DNA of 64,000 bases from Salinarchaeum sp. IM2453 (lineage in GTDB: Archaea; Halobacteriota; Halobacteria; Halobacteriales; Salinarchaeaceae): assembly GCF_019693215.1 (NCBI RefSeq), contig NZ_CP081183.1, positions 2,592,679 through 2,656,678 on the forward strand, read 5' to 3'. The notes under the pieces were generated by a model. That model saw only the letters and a list, made by a program, of their open reading frames with translations, searched no databases and was not told the DNA's origin. Shown in pieces: positions 54,816 to 63,998 of this stretch. How positions within the stretch are numbered: position 1 is the stretch's first letter; each line of letters begins with the position of its first letter. Made by a program: the position numbers and the translations under genes.

Positions 54816-55867
54816 CAAAGACACTACTCATAACAAGCATTTCGGAAGGTGCCGGCAAAACTGCTGTGCTGGCAGCTCTTGGACAGATTGCAAGCGAACA
54901 AGACAAGTCAGTTGGATATATGAAGCCGCTTGGCACACGTCTACGAAGCCCAGCAGGAAAGACACTTGATGAGGATCCGCTGCTTGTTCGAGAGTTGCTA
55001 AATCTTGATGCAGCCGCTGATCAGATGGAGCCTGTTGTATATTCACCGTCGTTCATAAAAGAGGTCATCCGAGGACGGGTAGACATTGATTCACTGCATG
55101 ATGAAATCCGTACCGCATATGATGATATTGCGAGTGGGACTGACATTACGTTGATCGAAGGAGGAGGGTCACTTGCAACAGGCGGGATAGCAAACCTGAC
55201 TGATCAGGATGTGGCTGATTTGCTTAGTGCTGATGTGATTTTAATTACAGAATACGACAAGCCAGCCGATCTTGATGAGCTATTGTATGCAGCTGAAACA
55301 CTTGATGACCGGCTGGCTGGCGTTCTATTCAACCGCGTATCACCCGTAGTTGAGGAAGAACTTAAAACAGAAGTACTCCCGTTCCTTGAGAATCAAGACA
55401 TCCCCGTTCTGGGGATTTTACCACGAGTTTCAGATCTAGCCGGGGTGTCTGTAAGCGAACTGTCAAGTGAATTAGGAGCAAATGAACTGACAACAGCCGG
55501 AAAAGACCGAACTGTTGAACAGTTCTTAGTTGGTGCAATGGGAGCAGATGCTGCGTTAAAGCATTTCAGAAGAGCACAAAATGCCGCAGTAATTGTCGGC
55601 GGGGACCGATCCGATGTCCACACAACAGCAATAGAGGCTCCAGGTGTTTCATGCTTAATTCTCACTGGTGCCCATCGACCGGCAGATGCCGTCCTACGAA
55701 AAGCGAACCAACACGAGGTCCCAATGTTGCTCGTCTCTGAAGACACGCTGACAGCCGTTGAACGGACCGAATCAATTATTCATGAGGGGAGAACCCGCGA
55801 TGAACAGACGATCATACGAATGAAAGAACTGCTTCATGATCATATTCCAATTGATCGGTTGCTTTGA
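54812..55867 (+). CDS. Phosphotransacetylase N-terminal-like protein (BioD-like ATPase + DRTGG)
   Basis: A 351-aa protein with the P-loop SISEGAGKTAVLAALGQ (8-24) of the BioD/AAA_26 fold, ITLIEGGGSLATGG (about 112-125), and a DRTGG-like region from about 215. This is the regulatory half of long bacterial phosphotransacetylases without the catalytic Pta domain. Co-translation with an ADP-forming acetyl-CoA synthetase suggests a regulator of acetyl-CoA/acetate flow (inference). Confidence 0.82.
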   Translation: MTKTLLITSISEGAGKTAVLAALGQIASEQDKSVGYMKPLGTRLRSPAGKTLDEDPLLVRELLNLDAAADQMEPVVYSPSFIKEVIRGRVDIDSLHDEIRTAYDDIASGTDITLIEGGGSLATGGIANLTDQDVADLLSADVILITEYDKPADLDELLYAAETLDDRLAGVLFNRVSPVVEEELKTEVLPFLENQDIPVLGILPRVSDLAGVSVSELSSELGANELTTAGKDRTVEQFLVGAMGADAALKHFRRAQNAAVIVGGDRSDVHTTAIEAPGVSCLILTGAHRPADAVLRKANQHEVPMLLVSEDTLTAVERTESIIHEGRTRDEQTIIRMKELLHDHIPIDRLL

Positions 55868-55908
55868 GGGCTGTATTCTTGGATCAACTAGAGTCTGCAC
55901 GACATAGC

Positions 55909-57168
55909 TCAGATATTTTGGTCGGAGTCACTTTCTGCTGAATAGAACTGATCGATCGTCCGCTGTGAAGACGAGTTACTATCTGATGTTTCTGTGTCGT
56001 CAGAATGATCATTGTGTGCTGATTCCTGTTCTACTGTCTCCCATTTGGCCAAGTTAGATTGTTCTCCATCAGCAAACGATAAGTTTGAAACACGAATGCC
56101 AACTTTTCGAACTGCGGTATCCCGGAATTCCTCAAATAAATCAGTTGCAATATCATGAATGAGATCGGGATCATCAATTGGCCCGGGAAGCGAGTGAGCT
56201 CTTGTATTAATATCGTAAGGCGGGATGACTACCTTGATACCAATTGTTTGGTACAACGCATTTTTTGCACTGGCTCGTTCGGCAACGGCATCAGCAAGCG
56301 TCTCAAGTCGAGCGGCAATCGCGTCGTATTCACTGGTTGGTTCGGTAAATGCAGATTCTTTAGAGAGGCTTTTCGGCCGTCCACGAGGTGTGACTTCGCG
56401 GGTGTCGATACCACGTGCTCTCCGATGGAGGGTTCGACCTCGGTCTCCATACTGGTCCTCAATCTCAGTAAGTGAGGCTGCTGCTAACTCGCCAATTGTT
56501 CCGATATTGAGTTCACGTAATTCTCTGGCGGTAACTGGGCCAATGCCGTGGAGGTCCTCAATTGGTAGATCAGCAAGAAACTCTTCGACGGTACCAGGAG
56601 GAACGACAACAAGCCCATCTGGTTTATCATGGTCTGAGGCCACCTTCGCTGCATGCATTGTCGGAGCGATACCGACACTTGCAGTTAAGCCAACTTCTCG
56701 TTGGATCCGATCTCGGACATATCGTCCGTATCCCTCTGCAACGTCCCACGCTGTGCGATCAGTAACATCGAGATATGCCTCATCAATACTAACAACACGA
56801 AGAACATCAGCACAGTCCTCAAGAATATGCTGGATATCTTCAGCAACTGACTCATAAAATTCCATATCAACCGGACGATAGTAGCCAGCAGGAGTATTAT
56901 TAGTCTGGCTCGCTGGCGGAAGTCGATCAATCGCCGATGATATCGGTTGTGCACTTTCGATCCCGTACTCTCTGGCCTCATAGCTTGCTGTTGCAACAGC
57001 GCCAACAGATGTTCCGGGTTCATATCCCATCCCAACAATGACTGGTTTGTTTTCCAGATCTGGCTCTTTGAGTCGCTCACAGGCTGCATAAAAACAGTCC
57101 AGATCAACGTGAAGTACAATCCGATCCTCCTCACGTTCTGTTCCTGGAAGCGTCCCCCCGTGTGACAC
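55909..57168 (-). CDS. dinB: DNA polymerase IV (Y-family)
   Basis: A translesion polymerase of 419 aa. Catalytic carboxylates are in HVDLDCFYAAC (about 20-30) and VVSIDEAYLDV (about 126-136); YEAREYGIESAQPI and SVGIAPTMHAAKVASDHDKPDG are the fingers and palm motifs; the HhH at about 205-215 reads LHGIGPVTAREL. The tail has QRTIDQFY (402-409), a PIP-box-like motif for binding the PCNA clamp. The GTG start is at 57168. It is convergent with the BioD-like gene. Confidence 0.92.
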   Translation of the reverse strand: MSHGGTLPGTEREEDRIVLHVDLDCFYAACERLKEPDLENKPVIVGMGYEPGTSVGAVATASYEAREYGIESAQPISSAIDRLPPASQTNNTPAGYYRPVDMEFYESVAEDIQHILEDCADVLRVVSIDEAYLDVTDRTAWDVAEGYGRYVRDRIQREVGLTASVGIAPTMHAAKVASDHDKPDGLVVVPPGTVEEFLADLPIEDLHGIGPVTARELRELNIGTIGELAAASLTEIEDQYGDRGRTLHRRARGIDTREVTPRGRPKSLSKESAFTEPTSEYDAIAARLETLADAVAERASAKNALYQTIGIKVVIPPYDINTRAHSLPGPIDDPDLIHDIATDLFEEFRDTAVRKVGIRVSNLSFADGEQSNLAKWETVEQESAHNDHSDDTETSDSNSSSQRTIDQFYSAESDSDQNI

Positions 57169-57436
57169 ATTTGATTTTGCCGTTGAATATACCTAAATCT
57201 CTCGCGATACAAACAATGGAAATCATTCGGATGCTCACAGAATTATAATACTGTCTAATTTTGCCTTAGTTAGTAGATTTATATTTCCACGCTATCCACA
57301 TATGTTAGATAGGCAATCATTGAGGAGAATGGTACTCCGATCATTTCTAAATCAGCGAAATATATTTTTCAAAAAGAAAACTTTTGTTTTAATCAAGAAA
57401 AGGTTTAAGTGGATGTGCGGATAACTAATATATACG

Positions 57437-57991
57437 ATGAGCGCTCAAGACGAAACTTCAGTCCGTCAGGAAGCAGGGTCAGTAGAAGGCAGCGACGCAC
57501 TTCGAATGCCTGAAGAGAAGGCCGAAGAGATTATCAACGCTCTGCAAACTGACTTGGCAGCAACGTATGTTCTATACCATCAGCTCAAGAAACACCACTG
57601 GGTTGTAGAAGGTGCTGAGTTCAACGATCTTCATCTATTCCTTGGTGACGCCGCAGCAGATGCGGAAGAAGCAGCCGATGAATTGGCAGAACGAATTCAG
57701 GCGTTAGGCGGAGTTCCAGTTTCAGGCGGTGCTGCTCTTGAAGAGCACGCTCCGATTGAACCAGAAGGAGAAGATGTCTATGATATTCGGACCTCCTTAG
57801 AGAATGACATTCACCTTTACGGTGAAATCATTGAGAGCCTTCGAGAACACATCTCCGTTGCAGGAAACCTCGGCGATTATAATACCCGACATATGCTTGA
57901 GGAAATCCTTGAGGATGCCGAGGAGTACGCACACCACATTGAACATTATCTTGAAGACGATACGCTGGTTACTGAAGAAGCGATGCGATAA
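57437..57991 (+). CDS. dpsA: DpsA ferritin-like DNA-protecting protein
   Basis: An iron-storing, DNA-protecting dodecameric ferritin of 184 aa. YHQLKKHHWVVEGAEFNDLHLFLGD (48-72) and DAEEAADELAERI (75-87) carry the ferroxidase-site His, Asp and Glu residues of Dps proteins, and the C-terminal helix NTRHMLEEILEDAEEYAHHIEHYLED matches halobacterial DpsA. It takes up Fe(II) with peroxide and so limits oxidative damage. A TTTAAG lies about 28-33 bases upstream of the ATG. Confidence 0.92.
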   Translation: MSAQDETSVRQEAGSVEGSDALRMPEEKAEEIINALQTDLAATYVLYHQLKKHHWVVEGAEFNDLHLFLGDAAADAEEAADELAERIQALGGVPVSGGAALEEHAPIEPEGEDVYDIRTSLENDIHLYGEIIESLREHISVAGNLGDYNTRHMLEEILEDAEEYAHHIEHYLEDDTLVTEEAMR

Positions 57992-58008
57992 CTAACGAGT
58001 GGATTGAT

Positions 58009-58032
58009 GAGTCAGCAGAATCTCGCTGACTC
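58009..58032 (+). terminator. Hairpin after dpsA
   Basis: GAGTCAGC and GCTGACTC form a perfect 8-bp stem with an 8-base loop, 17 bases after the dpsA stop. There is no clear T-tract directly behind it, so it may be a stabilising or termination hairpin. Confidence 0.4.
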
Positions 58033-58229
58033 CAGCAGAAACATTCTCTTGTTCTGAGAAGTAGGTAAACAGATAAGTACTCGTTCTTATATTGTATGTA
58101 TTCGATAACTGAGTACTGATAAGTGCGGGAATTAGTTTTGCTCCTTTTGCTCCTTTAGTCGAGGTTGGCGAGAGTATATAGTTTGAAACTGATGTTGTAG
58201 GATAGATTACTGTCTTCAGTAATTGTGAA

Positions 58230-58388
58230 TTATCGTTGTACTTCTACTGTAAGATCAGTCCCAATCCATGCTTCCGAGTTTGCTGTTTCAGTAAATACGA
58301 CCCGTCCAGGGCAGGTCTGGTGTACGACGACATTTGGGGCACTATCTGTTGATTGTTCCGGCGAAGGTCTCTCTTTTTTCGTCTCCAT
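58230..58388 (-). CDS. Very small protein under a DtxR-type operator
   Basis: A 52-aa protein (METKKERPSPEQ...) with HQTCPGRVVFTETANSEAWIGTDLTVEV in its second half, a pattern I recall from tiny haloarchaeal proteins; one Cys and one His only. Function unknown. Its promoter shows TATA (TTATAAAA at 58417-58424) and a palindrome just downstream of it, so it is probably controlled by an iron- or manganese-dependent repressor. It is convergent with dpsA. Confidence 0.6.
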   Translation of the reverse strand: METKKERPSPEQSTDSAPNVVVHQTCPGRVVFTETANSEAWIGTDLTVEVQR

Positions 58389-58402
58389 CGTTCCTGATTT
58401 GT

Positions 58403-58416
58403 TTAGGTTCGCCTAA
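58403..58416. promoter_or_regulatory. DtxR/IdeR-type palindromic operator
   Basis: TTAGGTTCGCCTAA has 5-bp inverted arms (TTAGG/CCTAA) with a 4-base centre, matching the DtxR-family half-site pattern also described for haloarchaeal Idr/SirR regulators. It lies 15-28 bases before the ATG at 58388, between TATA box and transcript start. Confidence 0.6.
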
Positions 58417-58488
58417 TTTTATAACTATTACGCTATGGCAAGGCTGCACACAATACTTATATGAGTATTAGTCATCGATGCGCTATGG

Positions 58489-59130
58489 CTAGCTGTTTGA
58501 GGAGACACTCCAATCTGTCCAGAGTGGATAAGACTGTGTATCTCCGTGAGTATTTCGAGCAACAATCGTACAGACTGCGTTTTGTTTGTCTGTGTCATCC
58601 TTGCTCCGGCGTCGATGTGCCGAATAGTGGAGAATCGTCAAGTCAAGGCAGGCATGAAGCAAATCGCTCGCCCGGAGTCGCTTTTTCTGGTCATCTGGCC
58701 CGTAGTCGATCTCGTCGGTTGTGCGTAGATGTAGTTCAATGATGAGATACCCGCCGGGTTCAAGAGCATCTTTGAGTTTAGGGATCATCTCAAGAGCTGT
58801 GAAATAGCTCATTGTAATGACTGAATAAGAGTTATCAGAGAGGGGGTACTCGATGACATCTGCTTGAATCCAATTAACTGAAACACCAGTATTCTTGGCT
58901 TTTTCTTGAGCCTCCCGCAATCCAACGTCTGAAACGTCAACTGCATCGACAGTATATCCATTGTCAGCAAGGTAAATTGCGTTTCTCCCTGTTCCAGTTG
59001 CAACATCTAATGCACGTCCGTCAGGAAGGCTGTCGATGATATCTTCTAAGATTGGAATTGGATATTCCGGGAGTTCAAACTCGGGGTCCATGTGTTTCTT
59101 ATCCCATTTACTGTGGTCGTTTTCTCCCAT
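58489..59130 (-). CDS. Class I SAM-dependent methyltransferase (TehB-like)
   Basis: A 213-aa methyltransferase. Motif I is ALDVATGTGRNAIYLADNG (about 40-58), followed by VDAVDVSDVGLREA and an IQADVIEYPLSD segment with FTALEMIP as motif III/IV. Small size and the WDKKHMDPEFELP N-terminus resemble TehB-type enzymes, which methylate metalloid or small-thiol compounds. The true substrate is unknown. It shares the strand with the 52-aa gene and is divergent from the PAC2 gene. Confidence 0.83.
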   Translation of the reverse strand: MGENDHSKWDKKHMDPEFELPEYPIPILEDIIDSLPDGRALDVATGTGRNAIYLADNGYTVDAVDVSDVGLREAQEKAKNTGVSVNWIQADVIEYPLSDNSYSVITMSYFTALEMIPKLKDALEPGGYLIIELHLRTTDEIDYGPDDQKKRLRASDLLHACLDLTILHYSAHRRRSKDDTDKQNAVCTIVARNTHGDTQSYPLWTDWSVSSNS

Positions 59131-59230
59131 GTTGTTGTATGATGCTGCCTACTCCTTTGTGTCTGGTTATTTGTGTGATACTGACTAATGTCACCATACA
59201 TCATTATTATGTATCGCTAATATATTAGAA

Positions 59231-59995
59231 ATGATGTCATCGAATGCAAACGCGACGTTCAAACAAGAGATGAATTTGGATATAAATGATGCGACACTTA
59301 TTGAAGGAATGCCAGGGCATGGACTAGTTGCAGCAATTGCCGTTGACCAGATCACCGAACAGCTTGATCTTAATCATCTTGGTAGTATTGCTTCAGACAC
59401 GTTTCCACCGGTAACAACATATGATGACGGACTTGTACAGGAACTTGTTCGGATTCATGGGAGCGAGTCACCGGGAGTACTTACACTCAAGAGTGATCTT
59501 GCGCTGCCGCGTGAGTCATTTGATGCACTGAGCTCGTGCATGCTTGAGGATCTTTCCAAGTGGTTTGATCGCGCTGTGTTTCTTGCTGGAGCACCAGCGC
59601 AAAGTGAAGAACAACTTGGTGAAGTCTTTGGAATTGGTACGACCGAATCGATCAAGCAGGACCTTCGTGATGCTGACATCACCGTTCCAGAAGATCCAGG
59701 GCTGGTAGGTGGAATCACTGGTGCGTTCGTCAGAGAGTGCCACCAACATGAGATTCCGGCTGCATTACTGGTTGTCCGTGCACACCCGTATTTGCCAGAC
59801 CCACAAGCAGCCAAGGCAGTAATCGAAACAGCCCTTGAGCCACTCGTTGAATTCAATATTGATACAACTCCACTCGATGAGCAAGCAGACGAAATCCAGC
59901 AACGGATGGAACAGATTGCTGCTCAGTATGAGTCGCTCGTAAGTGAGCAAGAAGAAGCAGAAACAAGAATTGCTCATCCAGGAATGTTCCAGTAG
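59231..59995 (+). CDS. PAC2-family proteasome assembly chaperone-like protein
   Basis: A 254-aa protein of the PAC2 (DUF75) family: LIEGMPGHGLVAAIAVDQIT (23-42), the long beta-alpha core with FLAGAPAQSEEQLGEVFGIG, and LVGGITGAFVREC. The C-terminal 30 residues form an extended helix. Archaeal members are thought to help proteasome assembly or act as small ligand-binding proteins. A second ATG follows directly at 59234. Its TAG is the exact left limit of the foreign-looking segment. Confidence 0.82.
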   Translation: MMSSNANATFKQEMNLDINDATLIEGMPGHGLVAAIAVDQITEQLDLNHLGSIASDTFPPVTTYDDGLVQELVRIHGSESPGVLTLKSDLALPRESFDALSSCMLEDLSKWFDRAVFLAGAPAQSEEQLGEVFGIGTTESIKQDLRDADITVPEDPGLVGGITGAFVRECHQHEIPAALLVVRAHPYLPDPQAAKAVIETALEPLVEFNIDTTPLDEQADEIQQRMEQIAAQYESLVSEQEEAETRIAHPGMFQ

Positions 59996-60536
59996 TCGAA
60001 CAGTAGCTCTGAAACAGATCGTATCTTTTCCCGACCGAAAGATCACCAAGGTCTGGACGACTCACTCCTGTAAAGTAACGAATGACCGTCTCGAAGGTTT
60101 CCTCATCGTACAGTACGTATCGATCAGGATCAGCAGTTGCTAGGAAAGCACTAATGATCGGCAGATCAAGGTCTTGATTCGTTCTGAACCGCTCGACCCT
60201 ATCTTCGAGCAGGCTCTCATCTGCAAATAGCGATTCCAGATCTTCGACAAAGGCTTTGGCGTCGTCAGCTACCTTCGCTTCCACCTTCTCGAACTCTTCG
60301 TCTGACAAAGGAGAGCTTTTATCTCCCGTTGATTCTCTGAGTTCCGTTGCATATTCAAGCACTGTGTTTGCAGTCAGCTCGTGGTGATTGAGCCAAGAAT
60401 GGCCGGTATTCAGAGCTTCTTGAGTCACGTTTCGGTGGATCTCTTCAGACAATCTGAAATCGAGATACGTATCGACAGCCGCGTCAAGGGACCCCTTGTC
60501 AAGGTCAAAGTCCTCTACCGTAACCACAGTAACCAT
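59853..60536 (-). pseudogene. Truncated restriction/AAA-type protein fragment
   Basis: The frame starts MVTVVTVEDFDLDKG at 60536 and reads about 180 residues of plausible protein (HRNVTQEALNTGHSWLN, SAFLATADPDRYVLYDEETFE) up to base 60000. It then crosses into the complement of the PAC2 gene and ends there at 59853, so the last 50 residues are not natural. This looks like the N-terminal region of a larger McrB-like restriction protein cut off by a recombination event. The family call is tentative. Confidence 0.5.
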
Positions 60537-60647
60537 ACCTCCGGTATTCACAGAACAGACAAAATAACCTTGCCGCAAAAGAGTTGCGCTCTACTCACAA
60601 CAGCAGACACCCCAACCTTCATATTGTTTTTGTGTTTCATTCAGTCT

Positions 60648-63600
60648 ATGTCTTTTAGACGACTCTTTACGGGCCCAACTGTACCCACTCTGGAACATGA
60701 GGCCTTTCAGCTACTCTCAGGTTCGGTCAGCAATAATCCGAATAGTGTGCTCTACGTCGGGAAACAGGAATATCCTGAAAACGAAATCCTCGAACGGTGG
60801 AAAGAATATGGCCCATCAGCATGCCTCCAAATCAATACGTTCGACGACCTCGTGTCGGATTGCTACGAACGGAATCAGTACGACGGCCGAGCAACCCATA
60901 TCGACCGCCCTCTTCTCTTTCGACTCGTGGAGCTCGGGCTCGAAGAGATAGATTCCCCAGCAAACCCGTTCTATGCTGGCCAACAGTTCCCCCGTGCAGG
61001 GCTCGTGGATGCGGCTGAAGACCTCTATACTGAACTCGAATTCGCTGGCCTGCTGTCACCGAAAGCGATGCGGAACCGGCTCGTCGAAGAGGGACTGGAC
61101 GACCGAGCCCACCACGTTGCAGAGCTTGCTGAAGGAATTGAGACGGTTCGTCGGGAGATTCTAGCTGACGAACTGCCAGAGACGTACCGGACAGAGCGGA
61201 TGCACCACGTCAACACGATGAAGACGCCGCTCGATGAGCTGCTACCGGCTGTTGATGCGGTCGTTCTCAGTGGCTTCACATGCTTCGATGTGCTTGAACG
61301 CGAACTTCTGGAACGCATTAGCAATACGTGGCCCACCATCGCAGTGCTCCCGATACAGATGAATTCGGACTCCGTCTCTGGAATCGATCGCGGTGCCTCT
61401 CGTGCGCTCGAAACGTATTTTGATCTCGAATTCTCCCGGACACACCACGAACCAGATTCAACGCCACCAGCGAAGTCACGACAACGCCTCACGGCCAATC
61501 TCTATCGCCACCCCGAGAACGCGCCCCTGATCGACGATGTGGATCCGACAGCATTGGACCTCACATTCGTCGAGTCGGAGACTGTTTCGGACGAGATCCG
61601 AACCGCGGCGAAGGAGATCCGTAGCCAGCTCGCCACTGGGGTTCCACCGGGAAGTATCGGCGTCGTGCTGACGAGTCCGAGTGAGTACGCCGACCAGACG
61701 CGGGAATGGTTCAATATGTATGAACTTCCGTACACACTACAGACAGACTATCCGCTTACGGAGACCGCACTGGGGGAAGTTATCGAGTCGGTTTGTGCCC
61801 TTGCCAGCGAACCGCGGACAATAGATACGGTTCTCACACTACTCACGAATCCGCTGGTTTCCGTCTCGAATCGGGGAGAGCCGATCGACCATCACGAGCT
61901 TACACGTGTCGCCTCTCGCGTTGAGACAACCGGACTGGACACTGTTCTCGAACACGTGAACGACACAGTTGCGGCGACGGTCAAGTCGATTGTACAGGAC
62001 GCAGCGATACTGTCCGAGGTTGAGCTCGAATCACTTCCCGGGCACCTAGATGCACTTCTCGAACGACTCGGAGTACTAACTACACTGGAGAGTGATGACG
62101 TATCGTCAGCCTTCCGATCCCATGAGTCAAGTGCTCGAACCCGTCTCGATCGGGTGCTTGAGACGCTGGTGCTCACAGCCCCAGTTGCCGATCCCGACAT
62201 CGGTGATCCAACCGACCGGCTGGAGCGAGCGCTCGCTGGCGTGTCGATTCGAAGGGCAGCTCGTCCGGACGATCGCCGGCTCGTCGTCTGTGGTCTGGGG
62301 GAAGCGTTCCTGCATGGGTTCGATCACGTCTACGTGCTTGGGATGACTTCCTCGCATTTTCCATCGGACGAAGACCGCCTGTCGTTTTCCCGTCCGATCT
62401 ACGAGGCGCATCCCGATTTTGAACAGAAAGATGCCGGGCAAGAAGCCCGTTACCAGTTCGGTTCGCTTCTGGCGAGTGAAGCCTCTGTCCGCCTGTCAGC
62501 CCCGCAGCGTAGCCAGAGCGGTGATCCATACGTCGAAGCGGACGTATTGACCGATTTGCGCCGGCTCATCGATCTTGGTGAGATAACGAAAGAGAGGAAC
62601 GATGCGACACCCGGGTCTCAGGAAGACATCCAGCGAGCGATCGGCGAAGCCTGGAACACGGTTCCCGACACCAGACGCCAAGCCATCATCGACGAGGCGA
62701 CCGACACGGGGACGTTCACGTCCGAGCAATGCACCCGAATTCAGCGTGGCGTCGAGTGTTCGTCGGCACGAGCAGACTCAACACTGACGCCGTACGATGG
62801 GAAGCTGTCTCCGGAAACCGTTGGGCAGGTTCACGCGGAAGCCGAGCGGAAACCGTACAGTCCGAGTCGGCTCGAAACCTACGCCGCGTGTGGATTCAAA
62901 TACTATATGCGTCGCGTGCTCGGCATCAAAGCCCCGGATCCGCTGACACGAGAGCCGGACCCGGGCGTTCGGGGATCCTACATCCACGACACACTCGAAC
63001 ACTACTATCTCTCCTTACAGTCTGAACTGGGAGAGCCAGTCGATCCTGGCGGCGATTTCGATACACGGCAGGAACAACTGCTGGACATCGCTCTCGATCG
63101 GCTCAACGACGCGTTCGGGGATTACCCGGAAACCGCGTTTCACGACCAGTGGCTCACGTCAGTGCTCGCTGGACTCGGAACACCAGCAGACAACGCGTAC
63201 TACGGGCCAGAGGCAGAAACGGACGATGGTAAGCAAATCGCCCGGGGACTGTTCTACCGATTCCTCGAACACGAGTTTGACGAGCCAGCGAAAACGACGG
63301 CGCGTCCAACGTGGTTTGAGGCACGGATCGGCCAGCCATACGACGCCGGAACTCTTGTTGGAGACGATCCAGCAGTTATTGAGACGCCACAGGGACCAGT
63401 CTCAGTTCACGGACTCATTGATCGGGTCGATACTGTTCCCGGGACGACTCCACGACAGGCAGTCGTCCGAGACTACAAGACTGGAACGTCGATCCTCGGC
63501 GAAGGCGACGCCTTGCTTGGTCTGAACTTCCAGCTGCCACTTTATGCCCTGATGGTCGAAGACGCCCTTGATGGAATCGAGACAGTCGGCGCAGCCTACT

Positions 63601-63998
63601 ATCAGGTCTCACCACCTACGTCCGTGAATTCACGAAGTGGCCAAATCACGTCCCAAGAGATGGCCACCTGGCAGGGAAGCGACGATGTGGACACACCATT
63701 GCTACGCTATTCACACCCTCACTTTGAGACGCACGGAGCGTTCCGAAGGTTCGTGGAAGAGGTCACAGCAACGAGGCTCGGGGAACTCGCAACTGGGATC
63801 GAAGAAGGCCGGTTCCAGCCGACGGTACTTGATCCATCAGACGCGGGGTGTCGGTACTGTGACTACGCACACGTCTGCGACGTACGGTCACATCAGCGGC
63901 GAGAAACGATCAAGCACATTGATGACGATAAAATAGCAGCGTATGTTCCCCCGATGGCCCGTGATGTCGATGCTGAAGATGTCGTGGGGGTGGAGTAA
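60648..63998 (+). CDS. AddB-like PD-(D/E)XK nuclease with iron-sulfur staple
   Basis: A 1116-aa protein of the AddB/RecB-exonuclease class. The C-terminal nuclease core has H780 (GSYIHDTLEHY), D925 (LIDRVD) and D942-Y-K944 (VVRDYKTG). Four cysteines, C748 and C1068/C1071/C1077 (CRYCDYAHVC), match the Fe-S staple of AddB and Cas4-like nucleases. The long N-terminal part looks like an inactivated SF1-helicase domain as in AddB, with no clear Walker A. The ATG at 60648 (MSFRRLF) is chosen. The gene is clearly richer in G+C than the rest of the window. A UvrD/AddA-type helicase partner would be expected beyond the right edge. Confidence 0.82.
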   Translation: MSFRRLFTGPTVPTLEHEAFQLLSGSVSNNPNSVLYVGKQEYPENEILERWKEYGPSACLQINTFDDLVSDCYERNQYDGRATHIDRPLLFRLVELGLEEIDSPANPFYAGQQFPRAGLVDAAEDLYTELEFAGLLSPKAMRNRLVEEGLDDRAHHVAELAEGIETVRREILADELPETYRTERMHHVNTMKTPLDELLPAVDAVVLSGFTCFDVLERELLERISNTWPTIAVLPIQMNSDSVSGIDRGASRALETYFDLEFSRTHHEPDSTPPAKSRQRLTANLYRHPENAPLIDDVDPTALDLTFVESETVSDEIRTAAKEIRSQLATGVPPGSIGVVLTSPSEYADQTREWFNMYELPYTLQTDYPLTETALGEVIESVCALASEPRTIDTVLTLLTNPLVSVSNRGEPIDHHELTRVASRVETTGLDTVLEHVNDTVAATVKSIVQDAAILSEVELESLPGHLDALLERLGVLTTLESDDVSSAFRSHESSARTRLDRVLETLVLTAPVADPDIGDPTDRLERALAGVSIRRAARPDDRRLVVCGLGEAFLHGFDHVYVLGMTSSHFPSDEDRLSFSRPIYEAHPDFEQKDAGQEARYQFGSLLASEASVRLSAPQRSQSGDPYVEADVLTDLRRLIDLGEITKERNDATPGSQEDIQRAIGEAWNTVPDTRRQAIIDEATDTGTFTSEQCTRIQRGVECSSARADSTLTPYDGKLSPETVGQVHAEAERKPYSPSRLETYAACGFKYYMRRVLGIKAPDPLTREPDPGVRGSYIHDTLEHYYLSLQSELGEPVDPGGDFDTRQEQLLDIALDRLNDAFGDYPETAFHDQWLTSVLAGLGTPADNAYYGPEAETDDGKQIARGLFYRFLEHEFDEPAKTTARPTWFEARIGQPYDAGTLVGDDPAVIETPQGPVSVHGLIDRVDTVPGTTPRQAVVRDYKTGTSILGEGDALLGLNFQLPLYALMVEDALDGIETVGAAYYQVSPPTSVNSRSGQITSQEMATWQGSDDVDTPLLRYSHPHFETHGAFRRFVEEVTATRLGELATGIEEGRFQPTVLDPSDAGCRYCDYAHVCDVRSHQRRETIKHIDDDKIAAYVPPMARDVDAEDVVGVE

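Noticed and set aside
56225..56857. Plus-strand frame of 210 residues inside polymerase IV
   Set aside because: Antisense shadow; composition is basic and Ser-rich, unlike halophilic proteins.
58461..58742. Plus-strand frame of 93 residues right of the DtxR-type operator
   Set aside because: It is the complement of the methyltransferase C-terminus and has no acidic bias, so the operator most likely serves the minus-strand small gene.
60381..60647. N-terminal extension of the AddB-like frame
   Set aside because: Antisense to the restriction-like fragment and not protein-like; start moved to 60648.
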